Positions 1-8,933 of a DNA stretch of 64,000 nt are shown here, piece after piece. Under the pieces are notes generated by a model. That model saw nothing but the letters and a program-made list of their open reading frames with translations, had not been told where the DNA came from and did not search any database. Both the position numbers and the translations under genes were made by a program. How positions within the stretch are numbered: the stretch's first letter is position 1; every line of letters begins with the position of its first letter. The stretch is from Burkholderia mayonis (GTDB taxonomy: Bacteria > Pseudomonadota > Gammaproteobacteria > Burkholderiales > Burkholderiaceae), in NCBI RefSeq assembly GCF_001523745.2, contig NZ_CP013386.1, positions 3,162,001-3,226,000 on the forward strand, written 5' to 3'.

Positions 1-461
1 CACACGTCGGCATTCGGCGTGTGCCCATTGCGGGCGGCGCTTCCGGCCTCGCGATTCTCGCGCGTGCCGTCCGCATGCAGCACATACACGCCGCAGTTGT
101 CGTCCCGCATCGCGCCATCGACGGTCGGGCTTGCCTCCAGTGCGTATCCGCCGTGCGCGTCGTCGAACATGATCCGCAACGCATAGACGACCGTGCCGGA
201 ATCGGGCGCTCGGCTCATCTCTTCCGGTAATGCGGCAGGCGGCATCTCACCGAATGCTTCGACGTACTGCGCGGCGCGATACAGTGCAGCCATCGCGCTC
301 AACCGATACCCTCGTTCGACATGGCCCCGGTACGACGGCACCGCAAACGCCGCAAGCACGCCCACGATCGCAAGCGCAACGAGCACTTCGATCAACGTGA
401 AACCTCGCCGATTCGGATTGCGTTCAGTTTCAGTGCATGACACCGCCGCTTCCCCCTTCAT
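1..461 (-). CDS. Type IV pilin-like protein (PilE type), C-terminus cut by window edge
   Basis: A pilin-like structural subunit or minor pilin of a type IV pilus. The reading frame starts with ATG at 461 and runs off the left edge, so at least 153 codons are seen. Residues 20-26 read GFTLIEV, the classical prepilin peptidase site (cleavage after Gly20, Glu at +5), followed by a hydrophobic helix and the AVPSYRGHVERG stretch typical of PilE. The start lies one base downstream of the stop of the preceding pilX-like gene (462-464), so translation is probably coupled. It is the last visible gene of the leftward minor-pilin operon. PilE-like family placement is secure; whether it is the major pilin is not. 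Confidence 0.8.
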   Translation of the reverse strand, partial: MKGEAAVSCTETERNPNRRGFTLIEVLVALAIVGVLAAFAVPSYRGHVERGYRLSAMAALYRAAQYVEAFGEMPPAALPEEMSRAPDSGTVVYALRIMFDDAHGGYALEASPTVDGAMRDDNCGVYVLHADGTRENREAGSAARNGHTPNADV

Positions 462-1058
462 CTATGTCGGCCGCCCCACGGCCCGGCGCCAGCGGCGCTC
501 GACGCCTCCTCGCTCGACGGCAATCTGCAGTTGCAGCCACTCGACCGTATCCTTCGTCGCACCCACGCCGCGTGCCGTCACGAGGTAGGCACGTGCGTCG
601 GGGCGCGCCGGCAGCTTCCACGCTTCGATCACGCAGCTCGGCCCTTGTGCCGCGCCCGGCCATCCGGCATACGGCCTGAACGCGCCGCCGCCGTCGAACA
701 CGCCCGGTTGCCGCCAACCGGCCGGCTCGCGCGCCGACGCCGCGGTGCCCGCCACGGCGTCGGACGCCGCGCCGCTCAGCAATGCATCGGCACAGGCTTC
801 GAGTGCGGCATCCGCTGCACGAAACGCGACCGATCGGCTCGCTACGTTCGTCATGCGCCGCATCTCCGTCGTCGCGATCTCGAACCACGCGGACGACATC
901 ACGATCAGTGAGGCCGTTACGGCAAGCACGCCCGGCAGCGCGACGCCGGGCGAACCGGGCATCGTCCGCTCGCGTCGCCGCATCACTTTGCGCAGCGCCG
1001 GACGCTTTCGGACTATCCGCGCTCGATCCGCTTCCAACACGGCTGCCCGACGCGTCAT
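462..1058 (-). CDS. pilX: PilX-like minor pilin assembly protein
   Basis: A 198-residue protein between pilW and the pilin gene. After a basic N-terminus there is a single hydrophobic segment (about residues 38-58, containing LPGVLAVTASLIVM) followed by a globular part, as in PilX/PilX_N proteins that help initiate type IV pilus assembly. The start at 1058 was chosen because its ATG overlaps the stop of the upstream pilW gene (ATGA, 1055-1058); a longer frame upstream has no support. It lacks the usual Glu at +5 of prepilins, which is normal for this minor pilin. Operon position supports the call more than sequence, which is divergent in this family. Confidence 0.72.
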   Translation of the reverse strand: MTRRAAVLEADRARIVRKRPALRKVMRRRERTMPGSPGVALPGVLAVTASLIVMSSAWFEIATTEMRRMTNVASRSVAFRAADAALEACADALLSGAASDAVAGTAASAREPAGWRQPGVFDGGGAFRPYAGWPGAAQGPSCVIEAWKLPARPDARAYLVTARGVGATKDTVEWLQLQIAVERGGVERRWRRAVGRPT

Positions 1059-1840
1059 ACGCGCTCCCGATTGCGAACCGCGACATACCGTCGCAGCACA
1101 AGCCGCGCGCGAGTATCCGCGCCGCTCGTCATTCGCCCTTCGCAGTCGACGTAGCGCACTGGGCGCCCCGTCCGCATGCCTCGCACTTGCACGCAAACTG
1201 CCACGGCGGCGACGCTCGCCCAGTCCAATGCGGACAACGCCGACGCATCGCTCCACTGCACGGCTCCGCGCAGCCTATAGCGCAAGCGCACGCGCTCGAC
1301 GCCTTCGACGAGAGGCTGCGCAATGCCAGGTCTGCCGCTGCCTTCGCAATACAGCTCCGGCTCGCCCGTCGACGCACTGACGCGAGCGTAATAGCGATTG
1401 ACGATCCGCGGCTGCGCGTCGGCCGCGCCGACGCCCTGCCCGAGGCAATCCGTCGCCTGTCCGCTGGTCGTCGGCCACGTGGAAACGCCATCGCCGACGT
1501 AGCGGACGACGAGTCCGTCGGAACCGCTCGCCAGCGGATCGCATGCCAGTTGCACGTCGGCTCCGACGGGTCGTCCCGCTGTACAACCGAACAGACCCGG
1601 CGCTGAGGGCGCATCGTGCGCGTCGAGAGGAACGAAGCCTGCGATCTGGATTTGCTGCGTGATCAGCGCGAGCGACGCCTGCGCCGCGTCGCGCAAGCGC
1701 GCGGCATCGGCCGCCGCCGAATAGGCCGCCCGCTGTACGCGATAGAGCGAGATCGCGGCAAGCAGGATCAGCAAGCCGAGCGCCATGGCGATCATCACCT
1801 CGATCAGCGTGTGCGCGCGCCAGTGTATCGCTCGCGTCAT
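1055..1840 (-). CDS. pilW: PilW-like minor pilin
   Basis: A 261-residue minor pilin of the type IV pilus, which would sit in the tip or priming complex. The N-terminus reads RAHTLIEVMIAMALG at residues 8-22, a class III prepilin leader followed by a hydrophobic helix; the large C-terminal domain is typical of PilW. The residue before the predicted cleavage point is Ala9 rather than the usual Gly, and the +1 residue is His rather than Phe, while Glu at +5 is kept. Start 1840 forms an ATGA overlap with the end of pilV (1837-1840). Four-base overlaps on both sides show tight translational coupling. Confidence 0.8.
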   Translation of the reverse strand: MTRAIHWRAHTLIEVMIAMALGLLILLAAISLYRVQRAAYSAAADAARLRDAAQASLALITQQIQIAGFVPLDAHDAPSAPGLFGCTAGRPVGADVQLACDPLASGSDGLVVRYVGDGVSTWPTTSGQATDCLGQGVGAADAQPRIVNRYYARVSASTGEPELYCEGSGRPGIAQPLVEGVERVRLRYRLRGAVQWSDASALSALDWASVAAVAVCVQVRGMRTGRPVRYVDCEGRMTSGADTRARLVLRRYVAVRNRERV

Positions 1841-2247
1841 CGGCCGTCCGTTATCGCATACGCGAGCGTCACGCATTGCTTGTCGCCGTCACGCGCAGCC
1901 AAGATGGCGCCTTCGCAGCGCGACGGGCTCGCAACGGCCGCCCCGACCTGTTCCCATTCGATACGCACGGTCGAAATGCCCGCGTCTCCGCCCGTCACGA
2001 CGAGCTTTCCGTGACGCAACCCGGACATCGACGCGTTCCAATCAACGCCTACCGGCCCGCCAGCGTGCGCCATCTCGGCCCACGAATCTGCGGCGAGCAG
2101 CGCCTGCTCGCGCGTCGCAGCATCGCGCTCGCCTCGTATCGTCGCGAGCAATGCGGCGATCACGCCGAGCGCTGCGACCGCGAGCAGCGCACATGCGACC
2201 GCCGTCTCCAGCAACGAGCTCCCTCGTATCGACCGAACGCGCATCAT
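1837..2247 (-). CDS. pilV: PilV-like minor pilin
   Basis: A 136-residue minor pilin. Residues 9-14 read GSSLLE, a prepilin peptidase site with Glu at +5, followed by a hydrophobic helix (AVACALLAVAALGVIAALLA). The small C-terminal domain has two cysteines in the last part, as in PilV proteins. The start at 2247 gives an ATGA overlap with the stop of the upstream fimT gene (2244-2247); a second ATG directly follows at 2244. Position between fimT and pilW matches the usual fimT-pilV-pilW-pilX order of beta-proteobacterial minor-pilin operons. Confidence 0.8.
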   Translation of the reverse strand: MMRVRSIRGSSLLETAVACALLAVAALGVIAALLATIRGERDAATREQALLAADSWAEMAHAGGPVGVDWNASMSGLRHGKLVVTGGDAGISTVRIEWEQVGAAVASPSRCEGAILAARDGDKQCVTLAYAITDGR

Positions 2248-2804
2248 GTCGACGCCCCGCAGCCGCCTTCGACGAAACGCAAGCGGCCACCCGCCGCGAT
2301 CCGCAGGCAACGTCGCCAGCGCTCGCCGTGCCACGCATCGGACGCGTCGTTCGGCGCGAATTCGAAACTTCGGAAGCCGCCGATCACCTGACCTGCTGGC
2401 GGCGTAAACACCACGTCGCCGCCCGCGCCCGTCACGGCCACTTGCGCATCGCGCGCAACGCGTCGCAACACTCGCGTACCGCGGTCGCCGTCTGCGACGA
2501 CCACCGCCCAGCCGCATGACCAGTCGGTCGCGCCGCCTTCACAGGGCCGCCCTGCGACGATGCATCTGGCGGCCGCGTCGCTGCGGCACAGCGTCACGCG
2601 CGCGCCGAGTCTGGCAGCCTCCCCACGTGCATACGCCAGCGATGCTCCGAACACGCGCGCGCGCGCGTCGACCCGATCGCGCATTCGTGCGCCTGAGAGC
2701 GTCGGCGCGGCCAGCGTCGCGGCAAGCGCGACCAGCGCGAGCGCGACCATCAATTCGACGAGCATGAAGCCCGCCATCGCTTGCCTGCCGCACTCGGTTC
2801 GCAT
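2244..2804 (-). CDS. fimT: FimT/GspH-type pseudopilin
   Basis: A 186-residue type IV pilus minor subunit of the FimT/GspH family and the first gene of the leftward minor-pilin operon. Residues 12-17 read GFMLVE, the prepilin cleavage site with Glu at +5, followed by the hydrophobic N-terminal helix. Six cysteines lie in the C-terminal domain. The start at 2804 is preceded by GGAG about nine bases upstream (minus strand), a good ribosome binding site. In some species FimT takes part in DNA uptake during natural transformation; whether that applies here is not visible from sequence. Confidence 0.8.
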   Translation of the reverse strand: MRTECGRQAMAGFMLVELMVALALVALAATLAAPTLSGARMRDRVDARARVFGASLAYARGEAARLGARVTLCRSDAAARCIVAGRPCEGGATDWSCGWAVVVADGDRGTRVLRRVARDAQVAVTGAGGDVVFTPPAGQVIGGFRSFEFAPNDASDAWHGERWRRCLRIAAGGRLRFVEGGCGAST

Positions 2805-2987
2805 CGCCGATCTCCGTGACCTGATGCGCCGACTCTACCGGGGCGGACGAACGCGCACCATCAGCCGAACGGCCGAATCGCACGCAGCAGCCGAACGCAC
2901 GACAATCGCCCAGGCGAGCACGAGCACCGCGCTACGCGGGAGAAACGAATGGAATATGAAACGAAACGGGAAACGAAATGCGCAAGC

Positions 2988-3467
2988 TCAGCGCTTGCGC
3001 GGCGGCTTCGCGGGCACCGCGCGGCGGAACTCTTCGATCACGTCCGCGAATTCGGACACGTCTTCGAACCGGCGGTAAACGGACGCGAAACGCACGTAGG
3101 CGATCGTGTCGAGCTGGCGCAGCTCGTTCATCACGAGTTCGCCGAGCTTTTCGCTGCGGACTTCACGCTCGCCGGATGCGAGCAACTGATATTCGATGCG
3201 GGCGACCGCCGCATCGATCGCATCGGCCGCAACCGGGCGCTTGCGGAGCGCCAGTTGCATGCTCGCGACGATCTTGCGGCGGTCGAATTCGGTGCGGCTG
3301 CCGTCCTTCTTCACGACGGCCGGCAACGCCAGCTCGACCCGCTCGTACGTCGTGAAACGCTTGTCGCAGGCCGAACAGCGGCGGCGCCGGCGGATTGCGG
3401 CGCCGTCTTCCGACACGCGCGAATCCACCACTTGCGTATCGTCGTGTCGGCAGAACGGGCAGCGCAT
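2988..3467 (-). CDS. nrdR: Transcriptional repressor NrdR
   Basis: A 159-residue ATP/dATP-sensing repressor of ribonucleotide reductase genes. An N-terminal zinc ribbon is formed by Cys3, Cys6, Cys31 and Cys34, and an ATP-cone domain follows (about residues 49-139). Length and domain order match the family exactly. It starts six bases after the glyA stop and is read in the same direction, so the two are probably cotranscribed; glyA-nrdR adjacency is common in beta-proteobacteria and links folate one-carbon supply to deoxynucleotide synthesis. Confidence 0.95.
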   Translation of the reverse strand: MRCPFCRHDDTQVVDSRVSEDGAAIRRRRRCSACDKRFTTYERVELALPAVVKKDGSRTEFDRRKIVASMQLALRKRPVAADAIDAAVARIEYQLLASGEREVRSEKLGELVMNELRQLDTIAYVRFASVYRRFEDVSEFADVIEEFRRAVPAKPPRKR

Positions 3468-3473
3468 GGCCGA

Positions 3474-4721
3474 TCAGCGATAGACCGGGAAGCGCTTCGT
3501 CAGCTCGGCGACCTGTGCGCGCACGCGCTCGATCGTCGCCGCGTCTTCCGGATTCTCGAGCACGTCGGCAATCAGGTTGCCGACGAATTCGGCTTCCGGC
3601 AGGCCGAAGCCGCGCGTCGTCATTGCCGGCGAACCGAGACGGATGCCGCTCGTCACGAACGGCTTTTCCGGATCGTTCGGGATCGCGTTCTTGTTGACGG
3701 TGATGTGCGCATTGCCGAGCGCCGCTTCCGCCGCCTTGCCGGTGATGTTCTTCGCGCGCAGGTCGACGAGCATCACGTGACTCTCGGTACGGCCTGACAC
3801 GATGCGCAGACCGCGCTTGACGAGCGTCTCGGCCAGCACGCGCGCGTTCTCGACGACCTTCTGCTGGTATTCCTTGAATTCTGGCGACAGCGCTTCCTTG
3901 AACGCAACCGCCTTCGCGGCGATCACGTGCATCAGCGGGCCGCCCTGGATGCCCGGGAAGATCGCCGAGTTGATCGGCTTCTCGTATTCGGCCTTCATCA
4001 GGATCACGCCGCCGCGCGGGCCGCGCAGGCTCTTGTGCGTCGTCGTCGTGACGAAATCGGCGTGCGGCACCGGGTTCGGATAGACGCCCGCGGCGATGAG
4101 GCCCGCGTAGTGCGCCATATCGACCATCAGGTACGCGCCGACCGCCTTCGCGATCTTCGCGAGACGCTCGAAATCGATCTTCAGTGCGAACGCCGACGCG
4201 CCCGCGACAATCAGCTTCGGCTTGTGCTCGTGCGCGAGCTTCTCGGCGGCTTCGTAATCGATGTCTTCGTTTTCGTCCAGGCCGTAGCTGACGACGTTGA
4301 ACCACTTGCCCGACATGTTGACGGGCGAGCCGTGCGTCAGGTGGCCGCCGTGCGCGAGGCTCATGCCCATGATCGTGTCGCCCGGCTTCAGCATCGCGAA
4401 GAACACGCCCTGGTTCGCCTGCGAACCCGAGTTCGGCTGCACGTTCGCGGCTTCGGCGCCGAACAGTTCCTTGACGCGGTCGATCGCGAGTTGTTCGACG
4501 ATGTCGACATACTCGCAGCCGCCGTAATAGCGCTTGCCCGGATAGCCTTCCGCGTATTTGTTCGTGAGCTGCGAGCCTTGCGCCGCCATAACGGCCGGGC
4601 TCGTGTAGTTTTCCGACGCGATCAGCTCGATATGCTCTTCCTGACGGACATTTTCTTGCTGGATCGCTTGCCAGATCTCGGGATCGACGTTCGCAATGGT
4701 GCTTTGGGCTCTGTCAAACAT
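3474..4721 (-). CDS. glyA: Serine hydroxymethyltransferase
   Basis: A 415-residue PLP enzyme interconverting serine and glycine with tetrahydrofolate, the main source of one-carbon units. The PLP-binding lysine is Lys230 in [14 protein letters not shown], and the substrate-binding ASENYTSP motif lies at residues 35-42. The start at 4721 matches the family N-terminus (MFDRAQSTI) and has GGAA about seven bases upstream. An upstream extension in the same frame is low-complexity and was not used. Followed by nrdR. Confidence 0.97.
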   Translation of the reverse strand: MFDRAQSTIANVDPEIWQAIQQENVRQEEHIELIASENYTSPAVMAAQGSQLTNKYAEGYPGKRYYGGCEYVDIVEQLAIDRVKELFGAEAANVQPNSGSQANQGVFFAMLKPGDTIMGMSLAHGGHLTHGSPVNMSGKWFNVVSYGLDENEDIDYEAAEKLAHEHKPKLIVAGASAFALKIDFERLAKIAKAVGAYLMVDMAHYAGLIAAGVYPNPVPHADFVTTTTHKSLRGPRGGVILMKAEYEKPINSAIFPGIQGGPLMHVIAAKAVAFKEALSPEFKEYQQKVVENARVLAETLVKRGLRIVSGRTESHVMLVDLRAKNITGKAAEAALGNAHITVNKNAIPNDPEKPFVTSGIRLGSPAMTTRGFGLPEAEFVGNLIADVLENPEDAATIERVRAQVAELTKRFPVYR

Positions 4722-5172
4722 ACGGTTTCCGTTAAGTGTGTACAGGTTGACCGAAGTGGCCGAGTGCGTCGCGCAGCCGGCGGCGCAGCCGGCTCGACGT
4801 GGCGGAGGATTCCGTGGAACGCGAGGCAGGACAGCCACCGGCAATGCACGCAACGTGGCGCACAACGGCTGCCCAGGCGAACGGCAAAAGCGACGCCCTG
4901 CGCTTCACGGTGGGACGCTCCACCTTTGACCCCGAAAGGTCTTATCGCCAGTCACGCAGGGGATATTGAGCGCGTTAGTGTATTGGATGCGCGATGAATA
5001 GGCAACCGCGCCCGGAGCCCGCCGCATATTAAGGGCCAAATCTATCGACACCACCGGCGCAGGCATCCACCGCAGATATCGGAAGCGCGCGCCGCCGCGC
5101 CTTGCCGCACCGCCGCAATGCCAGTAGGCTAGCGAGTTCTCTCCAGCAAGCATCGTTTAAGGAGCAGCAGCA
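4722..5172. other. Intergenic leader between glyA and the SDR gene
   Basis: This 450-base gap holds the divergent control regions of glyA (leftward) and the SDR gene (rightward). The glyA transcript would have a leader of about 250 bases if the promoter proposed at 4977-5005 is correct. Small frames in it are low-complexity and lack ribosome binding sites. I see no recognisable riboswitch. The rightward gene has a clear AAGGAG ribosome binding site just before 5173. Confidence 0.5.
4977..5005 (-). promoter_or_regulatory. Possible sigma70 promoter for glyA-nrdR
   Basis: On the minus strand TTGCCT (5005-5000) is followed after 17 bases by TACACT (4982-4977), each matching four of six consensus bases. 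It is the best sigma70-like pair I found by eye upstream of glyA. Supported only by pattern. Confidence 0.35.
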
Positions 5173-5919
5173 ATGATCGTGTTCGTCACCGGCGCGTCGG
5201 CAGGTTTCGGCGCCGCCATCGCCCGTGTCTTCGTGAAAGGCGGCCACCGCGTCGTCGCCACCGCGCGCCGCAAGGACCGCCTCGACGCACTTGCCGCCGA
5301 ACTCGGCAGCGCCTTGTTGCCGATCGAGCTCGACGTGCGCGACCGCACGGCCGTCGAGACCGTGCCGGCCGCACTGCCCGCGGAATTTGCCGCTATCGAC
5401 GTGCTCGTCAACAACGCGGGCCTCGCGCTCGGCGTCGAGCCGGCGCACAAGGCGAACCTCGACGAGTGGCAAACGATGATCGACACCAACTGCTCGGGGC
5501 TCGTCACGATCACGCGCACGCTGCTGCCCGGCATGGTCGAGCGCGGCCGCGGCCACGTCTTCAACCTCGGCTCCGTCGCGGGCAGCTACCCGTACCCGGG
5601 CGGCAACGTCTACGGCGCGACCAAGGCGTTCGTGCGCCAGTTCAGCCTGAACCTGCGCGCGGACCTCGTTGGCACGCCGCTGCGCGTCACCGACATCGAG
5701 CCGGGCCTCTGCGGCGGCACCGAATTCTCGAACGTGCGCTACCGCGGCGACGACGCGAAGGCGGCGGGCGTCTACGCGAACGTCCAGCCGCTCACCGCCG
5801 GGGACATCGCCGACACGATCTACTGGATCGCCACCCGCCCCGCGCACGTGAACATCAACACGATCGAGATGATGCCCGTCGCGCAGGCGCCCGCCGGACT
5901 GACCGTCCACCGCGGCTGA
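5173..5919 (+). CDS. ydfG: NADP-dependent 3-hydroxy acid dehydrogenase, YdfG-type SDR
   Basis: A 248-residue short-chain dehydrogenase/reductase. The Rossmann motif TGASAGFG is at residues 6-13, NNAG at 80-83, and the catalytic residues Ser134, Tyr147 and Lys151 are in place, at the numbering I recall for E. coli YdfG. That family oxidises L-allo-threonine, serine and 3-hydroxypropionate with NADP and also reduces malonic semialdehyde. An AAGGAG ribosome binding site precedes the start. It stands alone, transcribed away from glyA; substrate is inferred from family only. Confidence 0.88.
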   Translation: MIVFVTGASAGFGAAIARVFVKGGHRVVATARRKDRLDALAAELGSALLPIELDVRDRTAVETVPAALPAEFAAIDVLVNNAGLALGVEPAHKANLDEWQTMIDTNCSGLVTITRTLLPGMVERGRGHVFNLGSVAGSYPYPGGNVYGATKAFVRQFSLNLRADLVGTPLRVTDIEPGLCGGTEFSNVRYRGDDAKAAGVYANVQPLTAGDIADTIYWIATRPAHVNINTIEMMPVAQAPAGLTVHRG

Positions 5920-6028
5920 GCGTGCCGCCGCCGAGCCGCCCGCACGGCTCGACAGGTGGCCCGGCAAAGGCAACATTCCGTTACGAATCAGGGGAATCGG
6001 GGTCGTCCGTTCCGGTAGAATGCGCGCC

Positions 6029-6502
6029 ATGACTGAACCCAGCCGACAGCTCGACGCGGCGCCCGATTTCGCGTGGCCGGTCCGCGTGTACTACGAAGAT
6101 ACCGACGCCGGCGGCGTCGTCTACTACGCGAACTACCTGAGGTTCTTCGAGCGCGCGCGCACCGAGTGGCTGCGCGCGTGCGGGATAGACCAGAGCCGGG
6201 TTGCCGACGAGACGGGCGCGATCTTCATCGTCCGCCGCGCGGAGCTCGATTACCGCGCACCCGCGCGGCTCGACGACGCGCTGGAAATCGTCTGCAGAAT
6301 CGCCCGCCTCGGCCGCGCGACGGTGGAATTCGAACAACAGGCGCGGCGAGGCGGTACGCTGCTCGTCGCGGCCGACGTCCGGATCGGCTGCGTCGACCGC
6401 TCGGCGTTCAAGCCGACCGCGATCCCGCCCTCCGTCCTCGCCGCGCTCGAGCGCGGACCGGCCACGACCGGCCGGCGAGCCGTGTCAACGGCGTACGCAT
6501 GA
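6029..6502 (+). CDS. ybgC: Tol-Pal associated acyl-CoA thioesterase YbgC
   Basis: A hotdog-fold thioesterase of 157 residues (an alternative ATG at 6020 adds three). The family signature YYEDTDAGGVVYYANYL is at residues 21-37, including the conserved catalytic aspartate. It hydrolyses short acyl-CoA or interacts with acyl carrier protein in phospholipid metabolism at the inner membrane, and is the standard first gene of tol-pal clusters. The 190 bases to tolQ hold no other gene. Confidence 0.92.
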   Translation: MTEPSRQLDAAPDFAWPVRVYYEDTDAGGVVYYANYLRFFERARTEWLRACGIDQSRVADETGAIFIVRRAELDYRAPARLDDALEIVCRIARLGRATVEFEQQARRGGTLLVAADVRIGCVDRSAFKPTAIPPSVLAALERGPATTGRRAVSTAYA

Positions 6503-6692
6503 GTGCCGTTTAGACAGAGCCGATGAACTCGACCCCATGATCCGCCACTAAGCAAGGTTCGGCGGAAAGCTTCCGGCGGTCGCCGCCAGAGCGTGCGGCG
6601 CTCGGCCGAACGCCCGCCGGACGCCGCCGGAGCGCGCCGGCCGGGCACATCCCCTGGCCAGGCCACCCCGAAGGGACGTTACACAAACCTCT

Positions 6693-7370
6693 ATGAACAC
6701 TTCTCAAGACCTGTCGATCATTTCCCTTGTCCTCAATGCGAGCGTGCTCGCCCAGGCGGTAATGGGGCTCCTTCTCATCCTGTCGCTGATGTCGTGGACG
6801 TTCATCTTCCGCAAATGGTTCGCGATCCGCCGCGCCCGCGCGCAAACCGAGCGCTTCGAGCGCGACTTCTGGTCGGGCGGCGACCTGCAGGCGCTGTACC
6901 AGAGCGCCGCTAACAATCGCCACACGATCGGCGCGCTCGAACGGATCTTCGAGTCGGGAATGCGTGAATTTCTGAAGGCGAAGGAAAAACGTCTGAACGA
7001 TCCGGCGCTGCTTCTCGATGGCGCGCGCCGCGCAATGCGCGCATCATTCCAGCGTGAGATGGACGTCCTCGAATCGAATCTGTCGTTTCTCGCGTCCGTC
7101 GGCTCGGTGAGCCCGTATATCGGTCTGTTCGGCACGGTCTGGGGAATCATGAACTCGTTCCGCGGCCTCGCGAACGTCCAGCAGGCGACGCTCGCAAACG
7201 TCGCGCCGGGCATCGCCGAAGCGCTCGTCGCGACCGCGATCGGCCTGTTCGCCGCGATCCCTGCCGTCGTCGCATACAACCGCTACGCGCACGACATCGA
7301 CCGTCTCGCGATCCGCTTCGAAACGTTCATCGAAGAGTTCTCGAACATCCTGCAGCGCCAGGCGCAATAA
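6693..7370 (+). CDS. tolQ: TolQ, proton-channel subunit of the Tol-Pal system
   Basis: A 225-residue inner membrane protein of the ExbB/TolQ/MotA family. Three hydrophobic segments are visible: residues about 10-35, a second about 128-150 and a third about 162-185. With TolR it forms the proton-driven stator that energises TolA during outer membrane constriction in division. Followed after ten bases by tolR with an AAGGAG ribosome binding site. Length and segment positions match the family. Confidence 0.95.
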   Translation: MNTSQDLSIISLVLNASVLAQAVMGLLLILSLMSWTFIFRKWFAIRRARAQTERFERDFWSGGDLQALYQSAANNRHTIGALERIFESGMREFLKAKEKRLNDPALLLDGARRAMRASFQREMDVLESNLSFLASVGSVSPYIGLFGTVWGIMNSFRGLANVQQATLANVAPGIAEALVATAIGLFAAIPAVVAYNRYAHDIDRLAIRFETFIEEFSNILQRQAQ

Positions 7371-7380
7371 GGAGCACGCG

Positions 7381-7830
7381 ATGGCCGGCACCCCCATTCG
7401 TTCCAGCATGCGCGGCGGCCGCTCGCGCCGCTCGATGGCCGACATCAATGTCGTGCCCTACATCGACGTGATGCTCGTGCTGCTCGTCATCTTCATGGTG
7501 ACGGCGCCGCTCGTCGCGCCGTCGATCGTCAATCTGCCGACTGTCGGCAACGCCGCACCGCAGGAGCAGACGCCGCCCGTAGTCGTCAACATCCAGGCCG
7601 ACGGCAAGATCAGTGTCCGCTACAAGGGGGACTCGGGCGCGTCGCAGGAAGACACGATGACGAAGGCCGAGCTCGACAGCTTCATCGCGGCGCGCCAGGC
7701 CGACCACCCGGATCAGCCGGTCGTGATCGCGGCCGACAAGACGGTTCAATATGACTCAGTAATGACCGTGATGTCCGATCTGAAGGCGCGCGGCGTGAAG
7801 CGCGTCGGTCTCCTCGTCAAATCGCAATGA
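7381..7830 (+). CDS. tolR: TolR, stator subunit of the Tol-Pal system
   Basis: A 149-residue ExbD/TolR-family protein: a short cytoplasmic N-terminus, one membrane helix beginning NVVPYIDVMLVLLVIFMV whose aspartate takes part in proton movement, and a periplasmic domain. Its stop overlaps the tolA start (7827-7830, ATGA), showing translational coupling. Confidence 0.95.
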   Translation: MAGTPIRSSMRGGRSRRSMADINVVPYIDVMLVLLVIFMVTAPLVAPSIVNLPTVGNAAPQEQTPPVVVNIQADGKISVRYKGDSGASQEDTMTKAELDSFIAARQADHPDQPVVIAADKTVQYDSVMTVMSDLKARGVKRVGLLVKSQ

Positions 7831-8837
7831 AGCCTCGCCAGTCGCGCACCGCCGCCTATCCGCCTCGGCCGCCGCGCGAGCGCGGCACAGGACGCGCGTT
7901 CCTGCTTGCCGCGCTGATGCACGTGCTGCTCGCGCTCTTCCTGTACCACGGCGTTCATTGGCAGAACAGCACGCCGGCAGGCGCGGAGGCCGAGCTGTGG
8001 ACGTCGGTGCCGGACACGTCGACGCCGCAGCCGGTGCCGACGCCGCCCGTGAAAGCGGCCCCTCCCCCGCCGCCCGTCAAGAATGAGGAGGCGGACATCG
8101 CGCTGCAACAGAAGCGGCGCGAGCAGCAAGCCGCGGCCGCTCGCGAGGCGCAGCTCGAAGAGCAGCGCCGGCAGCAGCAGTTGAAGGCGCAGCAACTCGC
8201 CGCGCAGCAGGCCGCCCAGCTCGCCGCGCAAAAAGCCGCCGAGCGCGAAAAGCAGAAGCAGGCCGAGAAGCTCAAGCAGCAGCTCGCGGAGCAGCAGCAC
8301 AAACTCGAACAGCAGAAGCTCGAGCAACAAAAGCTCGAACAGCAGAAGAAACAGGAACAGCTCGCCGCTCAGAAGAAGGCCAACGCCGAAAAGGCCGAGA
8401 AAGCGGCCAAGGCCGCTGCGGCCGCCAAGGCGAACGCCGCCGCGAATGCGAAGCTCGACAAGGAACGCCAGGCCCGCCTCGCGCAACTGCAGGGGATCGC
8501 AGGCGGCGGCTCGGGCAGCAGCGAAGGGCTCGCCAAGAGCGGCACGGGCACGGGCTCGGGCGGCAACGCGGCGTCGCCGGGCTACGCCGACAAAGTCCGT
8601 CGGCGCGTGAAGCCGAACATCGTGTGGGCGGGTGAGCGCGACAGCCTCGTGACCGTCGTCGCGATCCGCTGCACGCCGTCGGGCGACGTGCTGAGCACGT
8701 CGATCCGCCGGTCGAGCGGCAATTCGGGGTGGGATCAGACGGTGATCAGCGCGATCCAGGCATCGGTGCCGTTGCCGCCCGATACCAACGGCCGTACCCC
8801 GCCCGAGATTACGATTACCTTCAAGGCGGCGGAATGA
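7827..8837 (+). CDS. tolA: TolA, periplasm-spanning protein
   Basis: A 336-residue inner membrane protein linking TolQR to Pal at the outer membrane. A single membrane helix (about residues 28-45) is followed by a proline-rich stretch, a long Gln/Lys/Ala/Glu-rich helical rod (about residues 88-215, with tandem KLEQQ units) and a C-terminal TonB-like domain beginning near SPGYADKVRRRVKPN. The rod is dominated by CAG/AAG codons, which makes it repeat-like at DNA level. Domain layout is diagnostic. Confidence 0.93.
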   Translation: MKPRQSRTAAYPPRPPRERGTGRAFLLAALMHVLLALFLYHGVHWQNSTPAGAEAELWTSVPDTSTPQPVPTPPVKAAPPPPPVKNEEADIALQQKRREQQAAAAREAQLEEQRRQQQLKAQQLAAQQAAQLAAQKAAEREKQKQAEKLKQQLAEQQHKLEQQKLEQQKLEQQKKQEQLAAQKKANAEKAEKAAKAAAAAKANAAANAKLDKERQARLAQLQGIAGGGSGSSEGLAKSGTGTGSGGNAASPGYADKVRRRVKPNIVWAGERDSLVTVVAIRCTPSGDVLSTSIRRSSGNSGWDQTVISAIQASVPLPPDTNGRTPPEITITFKAAE

Positions 8838-8933
8838 GCGCATTTGCGCTTACACTCCCGCCGTCGCACCGGGAACGAATCGGGTATTTTTGAGTCTCTG
8901 CCGTTGCGCAGCGTACATACGGGAACAAGAAGC

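Noticed and set aside
4722..4990. Possible riboswitch in the glyA leader
   Set aside because: No known glycine, tetrahydrofolate or SAM/SAH riboswitch core could be recognised; only a long GC-rich leader.
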